From: UBA1930 sp943371535 | GTDB taxonomy: Bacteria; Bacteroidota; Bacteroidia; Chitinophagales; Chitinophagaceae | Assembly (NCBI GenBank): GCA_943371535.1 | Contig: CALRVE020000001.1 | Coordinates: forward strand, 62,001 to 126,000 | Direction: 5' to 3' | Length of the DNA stretch: 64,000 nt | Shown: positions 53,927 through 63,261 of the stretch, piece by piece | Position numbering within the stretch: the first letter of the stretch is position 1 | Layout: each line of letters opens with the position of its first letter | Made by a program: the position numbers and the translations under genes | Notes under the pieces: generated by a model | The model's database searches: none | What the model was told of the DNA's origin: nothing | The model's input: only the letters and a program-made list of their open reading frames with translations

Positions 53927-54700
53927 TTAAGGTGTTGGTAATCCTATATTGGTATAATCCCATAACCTATCACCTGAAATTCTCCACTGAGCATTCTCTA
54001 CAGTTGTACCTCTTGTTAAATCCCAATTGGTTGAAGGATCTTTCACTGTAGATTTTCTCCAAAAAGTTCTATTTCTGGTGTCAGCTACTTCACCTGCAAT
54101 ACTCCAAATAATATTATTTCTTGCACTAGTTGCACCCGTTGAAGTTATTCTTGCTACTAAAGGACTGCCAAATACATCAATTATTTTATAATTTGTTCCA
54201 CCTAAATTGAAAGTGCCAGCAATATCTTTTTTTAGTAAAGCAATACCACTGTTGCCACTTAATTGTAATGGAGAACTTGCATTTGCAGATAAAGTACTAT
54301 TGGTACCCCAAGATGTATCTCTTTTTACTACAACTCTATCGGCTTGTGGAGAGGCAATTACATAGCATTTGTTTTTATCTAAACTGCCAGTAAGTAATAA
54401 AAAATTTGTTGCAGAAGAAAAGTTGAAATTAGATAAAGTAGTTAAATCGGTTACTGCAAAATAACCTACTGCATAGTCAGCCAAATTAACACTTGCAGCA
54501 GTACCATTATACAATTCAACATAATGGCTTCTTGCACCACCTGCATTAGGATCGGTATTAATGGCAGTAGAAATTTCTGAAATTAATACATCTGTATTAG
54601 GTGTAACTACAACTGGAGGAACAACTTCAAAATCTATTTTTGAGGTACAACCAATGATTGTAAAAAAGAAGAATAATGTATAAGCAAAAAATATTTTCAT
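53927..54700 (-). CDS. Lipoprotein with lamin-tail domain
   Basis: This 257-residue protein has a lipoprotein signal (MKIFFAYTLFFFFTIIGC, Cys18). An LTD-like immunoglobulin fold follows: VLISEISTAINTDPNAGGARSHYVELYNGTAASVNLADYAV is the usual start of a bacterial lamin-tail domain (about 38-170). The end is YTNIGLPTP. LTD domains in bacteria usually bind surface or DNA partners or sit beside phosphatases and nucleases; none is fused here. It lies 12 bases downstream of a porin gene and probably belongs to that operon. Confidence 0.82.
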   Translation of the reverse strand: MKIFFAYTLFFFFTIIGCTSKIDFEVVPPVVVTPNTDVLISEISTAINTDPNAGGARSHYVELYNGTAASVNLADYAVGYFAVTDLTTLSNFNFSSATNFLLLTGSLDKNKCYVIASPQADRVVVKRDTSWGTNSTLSANASSPLQLSGNSGIALLKKDIAGTFNLGGTNYKIIDVFGSPLVARITSTGATSARNNIIWSIAGEVADTRNRTFWRKSTVKDPSTNWDLTRGTTVENAQWRISGDRLWDYTNIGLPTP

Positions 54701-54712
54701 GATTGTTTTATT

Positions 54713-55993
54713 TTATAATAAAATTTGAATTGCAATATTGCTCAACCATCTTTTGGTTTGAATAGTAGGAGTGTTCTCATCTACAATAGTAGAATTCACC
54801 CCAATTTTAATCGCATTGTTTTTTATGTATTTATTTACTCCAATGGTGTACCATTTTTGATGGTGTAACAATGAAGTTTCGTTGTTAAATTCAGGTGTTA
54901 CTTGTGTATATCTTGCATCTACAGCCCAACCATTTTTTGTTACATAAGATGATTGAATGTTGATTGAACTACCAATATTGTAATAGTTGCCTGCTAACTC
55001 TGTTGTTAATTTATTGGTACCTGCAACGTTGGTGTACAATTCAGATCCTGTTACTGTTCCATTAATATATTCACCCACTAAAGCAAAGCCATTGTGTTTG
55101 TATATAAAATCGGCTACTAGTTTTCTGTAGTTGGCAAAATCAGCTTTGCCAGCTTTATCATAAATACCAGTGATGATACCATTATCGCTACCTATTGGGC
55201 TGCTTACTTTTGAATTGTAACTTGCTGCAACACCAATGGCCAATTTGGGTTTAGTTTCTCTATATATATCGTGGGCAATAAATGCATTGTTCTTTATAAA
55301 ATCGCCTAGTGGTAAAACATCTAATCTTCCTCCATATTTAAAACCAACATTGGGTTGTGGTGTAAAGAAGTTTTGACCTTCGCCAGTTGTTATTGAAGCC
55401 GATGGATAAATTTTCCATTTGTTTATTTTAAAGTTGGTTTCAAGATACACACCACCTTCTCTTGTAGCACCAACAAAATTTTGCATTAAACCGCCAATAG
55501 CATTGCCATCAACCGATTTACCTGCAAGCGTTTGTGCCATTACTTGTGCATAACGTTCATCGGCCATTGCCAATCTATTATTGGTATGGGTTTGTCTTTG
55601 ACCAACAATAAGTTTAGCTCTACGTTTCATAAAACTATAACCAATCCAACCTTCTAATATTGGAGTGGTGCTAGTAAAATCTGTTACTATACCAACACTG
55701 AGTTGATCTTTTAATGCACTTACATTTAAAGCAACCCTTACTAAGTTTAAGGATAAGCGATTGCTATTTGTTTTTTTTCCTGCCGAATCAAACTGATTAA
55801 AAGATAAACCAGATTGCACAGTAGTTAACAAATTAAATTTTGTACCCTCGGCTTTGCCTAACCTTAAAAAAAGACCTTCGCCATTAACATACGTTAAAGT
55901 AGAATCGGCTTCTAAAGATTCTGAATTTTGTGCTTTTATTTCATTGATTAGTAAAAACAATGCACAACTATAAAAAAATATTTTTTTCTTCAT
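54713..55993 (-). CDS. Outer-membrane porin (OprO/P-like) 1
   Basis: This 426-residue protein has a signal peptide (MKKKIFFYSCALFLLINEIK). The body is a beta barrel with alternating hydrophobic strands, including KAEGTKFNLLTTVQSGLSF, YKHNGFALVGEYINGTV and a final KRWLSNIAIQILL that ends in a hydrophobic residue as expected for BAM-targeted barrels. The pattern is that of the phosphate-selective porin O/P family, but no selectivity residues were verified. It lies 16 bases after a second porin gene, so the pair is likely cotranscribed. Confidence 0.8.
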   Translation of the reverse strand: MKKKIFFYSCALFLLINEIKAQNSESLEADSTLTYVNGEGLFLRLGKAEGTKFNLLTTVQSGLSFNQFDSAGKKTNSNRLSLNLVRVALNVSALKDQLSVGIVTDFTSTTPILEGWIGYSFMKRRAKLIVGQRQTHTNNRLAMADERYAQVMAQTLAGKSVDGNAIGGLMQNFVGATREGGVYLETNFKINKWKIYPSASITTGEGQNFFTPQPNVGFKYGGRLDVLPLGDFIKNNAFIAHDIYRETKPKLAIGVAASYNSKVSSPIGSDNGIITGIYDKAGKADFANYRKLVADFIYKHNGFALVGEYINGTVTGSELYTNVAGTNKLTTELAGNYYNIGSSINIQSSYVTKNGWAVDARYTQVTPEFNNETSLLHHQKWYTIGVNKYIKNNAIKIGVNSTIVDENTPTIQTKRWLSNIAIQILL

Positions 55994-56009
55994 CGTATAG
56001 ATTTATAAA

Positions 56010-57374
56010 TTATAATTGAATGGTAAACATTAATTGGCTGTAGTAATTGCCATTTTGAGTGGCAGTTTTTAATACGTCTGTTAATTCTTCATACCCAATT
56101 TCTAGTTGAACTTTAAAATCATGTTTGTACAAATATTTATTTAAAATAAATGTATAATGTTTATTAAAATTAGCAAAGCTTGCTGAAGATGCATTTGCAT
56201 TTAAACTTGTATATCGCAATCCAAATCCAAAGTCAGATGGCAAAAGATATCCAGCCTGTATATTTATACCAGAACCTAAGTTAAGTCTTGAACGAACCAA
56301 GTTTTTAGTTTGTTCATCTGTTTGCGTAGTAGCATAACTTAGGAAAGTACCATTTAATCTATACTCTCCTTTAATGTTAGATGGAACATTAGATTGTGTA
56401 GTAAAAAAACTACCCATTGAGTAAAAGCCTCTATACTTAAATAAATAATCTACTCCAAATTTTGAGAAAGAGGGTAATAAAATATTTCTTAAAGAATCAC
56501 CATATAAAAATCTTCCGCCATTATTACCATCAACAGAGCTTTGTCCATCGTTAAAACTATATACTACACCAATTACCAATTTTGGTTTTTCTTCACGAAC
56601 CAAATCATCCATAAAAAACTCTCCACCACTTGAAAATTTATCAAAGGGTAAATAGTCTAAACGAATACCATATTTAAGTCCTCCAAAATTTCTTTGCAAA
56701 GCCGATCTGCTATCACCAGTTGTTATAGAAGCATATGGTCTTAATAAATGTTTACCTCCTAATTTAAAGTTGCCCTTGTATCTAATACCATAATCAAAGA
56801 TGGCATCAAACGCTTCTGAAACAGCACTTCTATTGATGAAGCCTAAGTTTTCGCCTTGCATTCTTGTTTCTCTAGAATCTATATAATCGGCTCTTAACCC
56901 AAAGTTCAACGTGTGCATTCTGTTAGGGCGATATTCGATATAAGCTTCTTGTAAGGTTGTATTAAAACTTCTATTGCCACTTGTTGTACTTTGAAAGTTA
57001 GATGGATAATTTATTCTAAATACAGTACTAAACTTATTATCAAATAAATTGCTAATTAGCGTTAACCTAGCTCTCCTAACACTAAACTCAGAATTTGGTG
57101 CAGATAAGTTTTTGTTTTGAGAGTTAACACCATACAAAGTTTGTAAAGTTTGTGTTATGTTAAATGTACCTTTTGAAGAACTGAGTGTTAATCCATCTCC
57201 AATTTTATAGGCTTTTTTTAGTTTAACTAAATGAACTGCATCTCCTTTACTGCTTGAGATAATATTCGAATCGGCATAATATCTTTCTTCATCTTGTGCA
57301 AAAGCAAACAAGTGAAAAGAAAGAAAAGCAGTAATGCCAATAAGCTTTTTTATTTTCTGCATATTCAATTTCAT
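56010..57374 (-). CDS. Outer-membrane porin (OprO/P-like) 2
   Basis: This 454-residue barrel protein has a signal peptide (MQKIKKLIGITAFLSFHLFA, starting at or a few residues after 57374). It shows strands such as GTFNITQTLQTLYGVNSQN, RRARLTLISNLFDNKFSTV and a terminal NYYSQLMFTIQL. It is related in style to its downstream neighbour (about the same length, the same KLGGKHLLRPYASITTGDSRSA-like segment). It begins directly at the end of the symporter gene, with only the stop codon between them, suggesting translational coupling. Confidence 0.8.
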   Translation of the reverse strand: MKLNMQKIKKLIGITAFLSFHLFAFAQDEERYYADSNIISSSKGDAVHLVKLKKAYKIGDGLTLSSSKGTFNITQTLQTLYGVNSQNKNLSAPNSEFSVRRARLTLISNLFDNKFSTVFRINYPSNFQSTTSGNRSFNTTLQEAYIEYRPNRMHTLNFGLRADYIDSRETRMQGENLGFINRSAVSEAFDAIFDYGIRYKGNFKLGGKHLLRPYASITTGDSRSALQRNFGGLKYGIRLDYLPFDKFSSGGEFFMDDLVREEKPKLVIGVVYSFNDGQSSVDGNNGGRFLYGDSLRNILLPSFSKFGVDYLFKYRGFYSMGSFFTTQSNVPSNIKGEYRLNGTFLSYATTQTDEQTKNLVRSRLNLGSGINIQAGYLLPSDFGFGLRYTSLNANASSASFANFNKHYTFILNKYLYKHDFKVQLEIGYEELTDVLKTATQNGNYYSQLMFTIQL

Positions 57375-58694
57375 TTATATTTCTTTTTGAAGTAAAACTG
57401 GAGTGCCTTCTACTACTTTTTCAATTCTACTTTGAATGATAACTTTTGCTAGTGGTTTATTTTCTACAACATTATAATAAACATCATTATCAATTAATTT
57501 TTCATTTTTGGCAATTACAACTGCTGCAACAGTATTACCAATCATATTGGTAATAGATCTTGCTTCACTCATAAAACGATCTATGCCAATTAATAAAGCC
57601 AAGCCTTCTAAAGGAATAATTTTAATAGCTGCTAAGCTAGATGTTAGTACAATAAAACCACTACCTGTAATGCCTCCTGCACCTTTACTAGTAATTAGTA
57701 AAATGCCAATAATGGTGAGTTGTTGCCATAAATCAAGTGGTACATTAAATACCTGAGCAATAAAAATAATGGCCATGCTTAAATAAATAGAAGTGCCATC
57801 TAAATTAAAGCTATAACCTGTTGGTATTACAAGCCCAACAACTGTTGGAGAGCAACCTGCATTTTCTAGCTTTATCATAATATTGGGTAATACCGATTCA
57901 CTGCTACTTGAACCTAAAACAATGAGCAATTCTTCCTTAATGTATTTTAGTAATTTAAAAATATTCAACTTGTAATATTTCAATATTAAACCCAAAATAA
58001 TAAAAATGAAGAATGCTGCTGTAGCATAAAAAGTAAGCATGAGTTTACCTAATACAAATAAAGTAGTAAAGCCAAATTTGCCTGTAGTGTACATCATACC
58101 TCCAAAAGCACCTAAAGGACTTAATTTGGTAATCATGTTTAAAATGGCAAACAATACTTTATTTATTTTTTCGAAACTATGACTAATAGATTTGCCTACA
58201 GGTCCAATTTTACTTAAGCCTACGCCAAAGAGTACAGCAAAAACCAATACCTGAAGAATATCGCCTTTAGCAAAAGAATCTACTACATTACTAGGAATCA
58301 TATGTAAAAAAAAGTCGGCCCATTTTACTTCTTTACCAGCTTCAACAAAAGAGGTAATTGCACCTGTCTTGATATTGTTTGTAGCAATACCAACACCCGG
58401 TTGTACAATATTGGCAATCACAACACCCAATATCAAAGCAAGTGTAGATACAATTTCAAAATAGATTAAAGCTTTACCACCAATTCTTCCTGCTTTTTTT
58501 AAATCTCCAGTGCCAGCAATACCAGCAGTTATGGTAAAGAAAATTAATGGAGCAATCAACATTTTAATTAAGTTGATATAACTTTCTCCAATTACTTTTC
58601 CAATGCCATTGAGTGATGGGAAATAGTAACCTACTAGTACACCTAAAACAACCCCAATAAGTACTTGAATATATAATTGACGTAAAAATTTCAT
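57375..58694 (-). CDS. Dicarboxylate/amino acid:cation symporter (GltP/DctA family)
   Basis: This 439-residue protein belongs to the DAACS family, which couples uptake of C4-dicarboxylates or glutamate/aspartate to Na+ or H+. The serine-rich re-entrant loop is LGSSSSESVLPNIM near 260. The family signature GYSFNLDGTSIYLSMA follows, then KGAGGITGSGFIVL and the conserved MSEARSITNMIGNTVAAVVIAK near 370. The last segment contains the NMIGN/RS pattern close to DctA, but specificity is not certain. It lies 17 bases after the hydrolase gene and directly precedes a porin gene. Confidence 0.9.
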   Translation of the reverse strand: MKFLRQLYIQVLIGVVLGVLVGYYFPSLNGIGKVIGESYINLIKMLIAPLIFFTITAGIAGTGDLKKAGRIGGKALIYFEIVSTLALILGVVIANIVQPGVGIATNNIKTGAITSFVEAGKEVKWADFFLHMIPSNVVDSFAKGDILQVLVFAVLFGVGLSKIGPVGKSISHSFEKINKVLFAILNMITKLSPLGAFGGMMYTTGKFGFTTLFVLGKLMLTFYATAAFFIFIILGLILKYYKLNIFKLLKYIKEELLIVLGSSSSESVLPNIMIKLENAGCSPTVVGLVIPTGYSFNLDGTSIYLSMAIIFIAQVFNVPLDLWQQLTIIGILLITSKGAGGITGSGFIVLTSSLAAIKIIPLEGLALLIGIDRFMSEARSITNMIGNTVAAVVIAKNEKLIDNDVYYNVVENKPLAKVIIQSRIEKVVEGTPVLLQKEI

Positions 58695-58711
58695 GAATAA
58701 TTTTTAAGAGG

Positions 58712-59590
58712 TTATTGAATGTCCATGAAGAATACAGAGAAAGCAAACTTTCCCATTTCACCATTTGAGTGTGCCACTTTTGGAACAAAAATTTGTGTCC
58801 AATTAAAAGGTGTATTTAACTCGGCAGCTTTACTTTTTGCAGTATTAAAAAAATATTTTCCTCTTTCAAAACGGGTCAATCCTTGTGCATCAGCTTCGGC
58901 TGTAACATTAAAGTCTTTGCTACTTCTATCAACATCGGCAGTGCCTAATAGCACATACATTTTTGTAGCGAAAAAGTTAATCAGGTGTTTATTTTCTATG
59001 GGTGATTTTTTTAATCCAAATGGAAACTCAACATCATTGGTTGCTGTATACCAACCACCATTTGCAATGGCCGCTTTTATTACTTTGTGTTGTTGTACAA
59101 ACATTAAGAAACGATGAACAAATTGAGCTCCACCAGAGTGGCCATATAAATAATAACCATTGCAAGTGCTTTTTGTATATTGTTTTACTGAATCAAATAA
59201 AGGCTCAATGATGGAGAAGCTCCAATCTTCTGGTGAATTATACTTTCTTGTTTTTCGGTTATATACGTTGCCTAAATTATACATGTCTAAACCTGGATAA
59301 TCTTCTTGATCGAACTCTGGAGCTATGATTTTACAGTTGAATAAATTGGCTGCTTTTACTAAATCGTCTAAGTAAGCCTCTGCATCTCTTTTAGCACCAT
59401 GCAGCATTATAACGATTGGTAAACTGTCAGCATTGGCTTTAGGACTGTAATAAAAAACCTTAATGGCATTTTTTAGTTTTCCTCCATTATTAAAGTAAAA
59501 CATTTGCTTACCAACAGTTGAACTATTGGGTTGTGCATTTACTAAAGTAGTGAATGATAAAAAAACAATTATTATTATTAGCTTATTCAT
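58712..59590 (-). CDS. Exported alpha/beta hydrolase
   Basis: This 292-residue protein starts with a signal peptide (MNKLIIIIVFLSFTTLVNAQ). It has an alpha/beta hydrolase fold: VIMLHGAKRDAEAYL provides the oxyanion strand, YLYGHSGGAQFVHR the nucleophile elbow GHSGG near Ser150, GTADVD the likely acid and PKVAHSNGEMG the likely His. It resembles polyhydroxybutyrate depolymerase and other secreted esterases. Its start codon overlaps the stop of the upstream PID-CTERM-like peptide (ATGA), so the two are translationally coupled. The substrate may be taken up by the neighbouring symporter, by inference. Confidence 0.82.
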   Translation of the reverse strand: MNKLIIIIVFLSFTTLVNAQPNSSTVGKQMFYFNNGGKLKNAIKVFYYSPKANADSLPIVIMLHGAKRDAEAYLDDLVKAANLFNCKIIAPEFDQEDYPGLDMYNLGNVYNRKTRKYNSPEDWSFSIIEPLFDSVKQYTKSTCNGYYLYGHSGGAQFVHRFLMFVQQHKVIKAAIANGGWYTATNDVEFPFGLKKSPIENKHLINFFATKMYVLLGTADVDRSSKDFNVTAEADAQGLTRFERGKYFFNTAKSKAAELNTPFNWTQIFVPKVAHSNGEMGKFAFSVFFMDIQ

Positions 59591-59778
59591 TTTTTAGTGC
59601 TTTGTTTGGCTTTAATTTTTTTAATACCGTATCCTGCACCAGCTGCAATTAAAAGGCTTAATCCACCATCAATTGGTACATCATTTACATCATCATCAAA
59701 AACAGGTTGAGCATTTAGCAATGCTGGTATTATAAGTGCAGCAAATAGCATTGAAAAAATGAATACATTTTTTTTCAT
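59587..59778 (-). CDS. PID-CTERM-like small exported protein
   Basis: This 63-residue peptide has a signal peptide (MKKNVFIFSMLFAALIIPAL). A short acidic mature part (FDDDVNDV) follows, and then PIDGGLSLLIAAGAGYGIKKIK. That end has the arrangement of the PID-CTERM protein-sorting signal: a PIDGG-type motif, a short hydrophobic run and a basic tail. Such signals are recognised by exosortase-type enzymes in Bacteroidota; no exosortase gene lies in the window. It is the only gene here that ends in TGA, which overlaps the start of the hydrolase gene. Confidence 0.75.
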   Translation of the reverse strand: MKKNVFIFSMLFAALIIPALLNAQPVFDDDVNDVPIDGGLSLLIAAGAGYGIKKIKAKQSTKK

Positions 59779-59798
59779 ACAGCAATTGTTGATTGTAG

Positions 59799-60491
59799 TT
59801 AACGAATAATGATTTGTTTACAATCTATCTTTTCACCCTTGGCATTTTGTACAAGCAATGTGTAAATACCGGCTTTAATATTATTGGGTGTTTGAATTTG
59901 TATAGTACTGCTACTTCCAACATGTTTAAATGTATTGGTACAAATAGTTTGACCTGTAATACTTCTTACCGAATAATTGTAATGGCCTTCTGGTATTCCT
60001 TTGATTGCTAAAAAGGCTTTACTAGAATTGCTTAATGGGTTTGGATACACAATTATTTCTGTTTTACTATCTCTATTTCTTTTAATTACAACAATAGAAG
60101 AGTATGAAGATTTGCCATCAAAATCTACTTGTTGTAAACGATAGTATAAATTGCCATTTTGAATTGTAGCATCTGAAAAAGTATATTCATTTATTGCAGA
60201 TGAATTTCCTTTACCGTTTACTTTTGAAATATTTTCAAATTCAATTCCATTGCTAGAACGCTGAATATTGAAATGGCTATTGTTTATTTCTCTTGCTGTT
60301 GTCCAGTTTAATACAACAGTATTGTTTATTTCATTTCCTGTAAAACGAATATAACTTACAGGAAGTGAAACTGCATCTTCGGTTGCATCAATAAAAGCTT
60401 GTGCAGTTGTTGTTAAAGAAAACAATACAATGAACACTAGCATTAGTACTGCCTTACTTGTTTTAATAAGTAGTTGATTAATTTTTTTCAT
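59799..60491 (-). CDS. T9SS-sorted exported protein
   Basis: This 230-residue protein is started at 60491 (MKKINQLLIKTSKAVLMLVF) because the longer frame to 60542 has no signal peptide and overlaps the previous gene. The mature part has one fibronectin-III-like domain (about 50-150, with INNSHFNIQRSSNGIEFENI and YYRLQQVDFDGKSSYSSIVV). A T9SS type A sorting domain follows (IIVYPNPLSNSSKAF ... YSVRSITGQTICTNTF ... AGIYTLLVQNAKG). No enzyme signature is present. It follows the large T9SS protein by 19 bases. Confidence 0.84.
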   Translation of the reverse strand: MKKINQLLIKTSKAVLMLVFIVLFSLTTTAQAFIDATEDAVSLPVSYIRFTGNEINNTVVLNWTTAREINNSHFNIQRSSNGIEFENISKVNGKGNSSAINEYTFSDATIQNGNLYYRLQQVDFDGKSSYSSIVVIKRNRDSKTEIIVYPNPLSNSSKAFLAIKGIPEGHYNYSVRSITGQTICTNTFKHVGSSSTIQIQTPNNIKAGIYTLLVQNAKGEKIDCKQIIIR

Positions 60492-60510
60492 ACTAAGCAG
60501 TTTAACTTTA

Positions 60511-63090
60511 TTATTTAATAATTTTTCTAACGGTTTTCTCATTCCCTATTGCTACTTCAATTATATAAAGTCCGTCTGCTAAATCTGTATTGGTTATATT
60601 TTTTTGTACCGATGTTTGATTGCCAAGATCAAAATTTTTCATTACTTGTCCTGCAACATTTACAATCTTAATAGATGTTTTTTGTGCTAATGCATTTTCG
60701 TACTTTACTACAAATTGATTTTTAGCAGTAGCAATCGTTACACCTGTTAAAGTATTGATTGCACTAGTTACAGTTGGTTTCTTATAAATTAATGCCAATC
60801 TATTATTGCCCACACTATTTGAATTTGTTGCATCAACTTCTAAAGAAACAGAAAGATCTTTTGTTAATTCGGTAAACGTATTTTTCCATTTATCGTGTAA
60901 AATAATTTTTGTGCCTGTACTTACAGAAAATTCAGCAACTTGAATGGTATAAGTAAGCTTACCAAAGTTTGCAGGAACAGTAATTCCTAAAGGAATAATA
61001 GAATCGCTTTCTATGTTGCGATAGTCGGCTGCTAATTTTTCCATATCTGTACTTAATGAATATATGTTTAAGCCATCATTCATTAATTTAATAGCATCAT
61101 CTTTTCTGTTAAAATTGTTGGTATAGTTTTTATCTACATTTAAAGTATATCTGTCATATTCAACTCCATTGTACAACACTTTCAATTGAATAGATTGCTT
61201 ATTGGTAGCAGTTCTAAATACTGTTGGGCAGCTGCTACAAGCATTTTTATTGGCTTCGGTAAAGTTTAAACTTGTTGGCGATGTTGCTTGTACAAAAAAA
61301 CTAGTATACGCTGGTATAATATAACTAGCAGGTATAGGATTTACTGTAATATAGGTACCAGTTTGTGGATTACGTATGTAAAAGCTTGAGCCTAAATTAG
61401 CAGCAGCTGCTGTAAGTACAGCACCAATATCTACTGGCGATGCATAAGGATTGCCAACAAAATTAAATCCACTTGTTGAGCCACTACCACCAGTTACAAG
61501 GTTTACATTTACAGCACCAGTATTTAATACGCCAGCCATATCTAGTGTTACTGCATCAGGATTATTATTGGTACCGTCTAATGTACCGGTTTGTCCTTTT
61601 GTACCTCTTATTAAAATCCTTATACCTTGACCTCTAGTCCAAGAACTAGTAGTTGCATCTGTAAATGCACTCCAGCCTCCATCGTTAGTGCCATTGCCAT
61701 TGGCATTAGCAGTGTTGAAGAAAAAGGCACTTGGATTATTCGTAGGAGTAGCTGAAAAACCAGTACCAACTGTTTGACCAACTTGACCACTTGTACCTGC
61801 TGTGTTACCAGTAATATCAATATTATCGGTAATTTGGCTTAATGGTTGAGCTGTTGTAAATGGGTGACTTAAAAAACGATATTTTCTAAATCCGCCTGGT
61901 ATAAATTGTTGTACTGTAACATTACCAGTAATAGATGCACCTGTTGCCAAAGTGCCAATAGATGCTGTTGCTGTTGAGTTTGATTCTAAAGTAAACTTTC
62001 CACTACCTGTTGGTGCCGGAAAAACTGTGGAACTATTGATTACCAATCTTGCTCCAGGTTTTAAAGTAATATTTTGTGCAACAGGAGTTGTAATTGTACC
62101 TAATAAGTTTACACTAAATGTACCTGAAACTGAACTCGTTCCAGCCCCCCAAGTTTTGTTGCTAGAAACTGCCAAGTTGGAGAAAATTAAATTAGCATAA
62201 TTTAATGCTTGTACTGTTTGTGCACCCACTTGACCTGTAGTACCTCTGTAATAATCAATCGTTGAGTTTGGGCCGAGAATTAAATTATTGCCTTGTGTTA
62301 CTGTTGCACTATTAAAAAGTAATGTGCCGTTACTTGTGCTATTAACCACAGGAAATGCTACACCTGCTGTGAATAATCCTCCTGCTCTTCCAACTTTAAA
62401 TAATCCATTTATAGTTACAACGCCACCAGCTTTAATACCAATCCAAGTGTTTGATCCTCCAACTGGGCCTGTTAATGTGCAACCAGCTTCTACAGTTAAG
62501 TTATTAAATGTTGGTCCGTTGGTTGCACCTGAAATATCAATGGTTGCACCATTAATTAAACTTACATTACCATAAACCCTTGATGTACTTGTTGCAAAAA
62601 CAGCACCATCGTACACAATCTCTAAGTTGGCATCATTAATAGTACCTACAGAAATAGGTGTTGTATTTTGATAAATAATTTTATGATTGCCTGAACTTGG
62701 TATTGCAACATCAAACAATTGACCAGAAGTGTTAATTGTATTGCCTGCTGCAATAGTAAGTGTAATAGCAGGTGAAGGTGTATTTGGTGTTGCGGTTGTT
62801 GGATTACCTAAATGTACTTTTGTTCCAACTCCACTTACAAGCCATGTACCACTATTGAATACAATATTGGTGGTATTTTGAATAATATAAGTTTGAGCAT
62901 CTGTTGTAAAGTTGGCAGGTTCTGCACCAGTTCCATCTGTATTTGCACCCCAACTTGTAGTGCTATTTAGTGCACCTGTACCTTTATAATAAAAAGTTTG
63001 TGCCGAAATTTTTTGAGCTATCAATACAAAAAAAATAGCTATTGAGCATAACTTAACAAAACGAGAAGTAAAAAACTTTTTCATACGCAA
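60511..63090 (-). CDS. Large T9SS-sorted surface protein
   Basis: This 859-residue secreted protein has a signal peptide (starting at MRMKK or at the MKKFF two codons later). A long Thr/Asn/Gly-rich beta-helix-like region (about 40-400) follows, with repeats of the form GNVSLINGATIDISGATNG and IFSNLAVSSNKTWG. A middle domain contains FVGNPYASPVDIGAV. The T9SS type A sorting domain at the end is FVVKYENALAQ ... IKIVNVAGQVMKNFD ... DGLYIIEVAIGN. It resembles adhesin-like surface proteins of gliding Bacteroidota. It heads the minus-strand locus 63090-53927. Confidence 0.83.
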   Translation of the reverse strand: MRMKKFFTSRFVKLCSIAIFFVLIAQKISAQTFYYKGTGALNSTTSWGANTDGTGAEPANFTTDAQTYIIQNTTNIVFNSGTWLVSGVGTKVHLGNPTTATPNTPSPAITLTIAAGNTINTSGQLFDVAIPSSGNHKIIYQNTTPISVGTINDANLEIVYDGAVFATSTSRVYGNVSLINGATIDISGATNGPTFNNLTVEAGCTLTGPVGGSNTWIGIKAGGVVTINGLFKVGRAGGLFTAGVAFPVVNSTSNGTLLFNSATVTQGNNLILGPNSTIDYYRGTTGQVGAQTVQALNYANLIFSNLAVSSNKTWGAGTSSVSGTFSVNLLGTITTPVAQNITLKPGARLVINSSTVFPAPTGSGKFTLESNSTATASIGTLATGASITGNVTVQQFIPGGFRKYRFLSHPFTTAQPLSQITDNIDITGNTAGTSGQVGQTVGTGFSATPTNNPSAFFFNTANANGNGTNDGGWSAFTDATTSSWTRGQGIRILIRGTKGQTGTLDGTNNNPDAVTLDMAGVLNTGAVNVNLVTGGSGSTSGFNFVGNPYASPVDIGAVLTAAAANLGSSFYIRNPQTGTYITVNPIPASYIIPAYTSFFVQATSPTSLNFTEANKNACSSCPTVFRTATNKQSIQLKVLYNGVEYDRYTLNVDKNYTNNFNRKDDAIKLMNDGLNIYSLSTDMEKLAADYRNIESDSIIPLGITVPANFGKLTYTIQVAEFSVSTGTKIILHDKWKNTFTELTKDLSVSLEVDATNSNSVGNNRLALIYKKPTVTSAINTLTGVTIATAKNQFVVKYENALAQKTSIKIVNVAGQVMKNFDLGNQTSVQKNITNTDLADGLYIIEVAIGNEKTVRKIIK

Positions 63091-63203
63091 AATAATTTAG
63101 CAATGTTTAAATATTGTAATCGTTGTAGGGTGTAATTTATTTACATAGGTTTGTTAGATGCTAATTCTTAGCTTTCAGAATTCATTCTAAATACTTATCT
63201 TAG

Positions 63204-63232
63204 TTTCCGAAAGGGTAATATTTTTTCGGAAA
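63204..63232. repeat. Inverted repeat between divergent genes
   Basis: TTTCCGAAA (63204-63212) and TTTCGGAAA (63224-63232) form a 9-bp perfect pair around 11 bases, in the divergent region between the T9SS gene and the right-edge gene. It could be an operator or a hairpin of either leader. Confidence 0.45.
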
Positions 63233-63261
63233 TTTTTTAACTTACTTGTTTACAACGTGTT

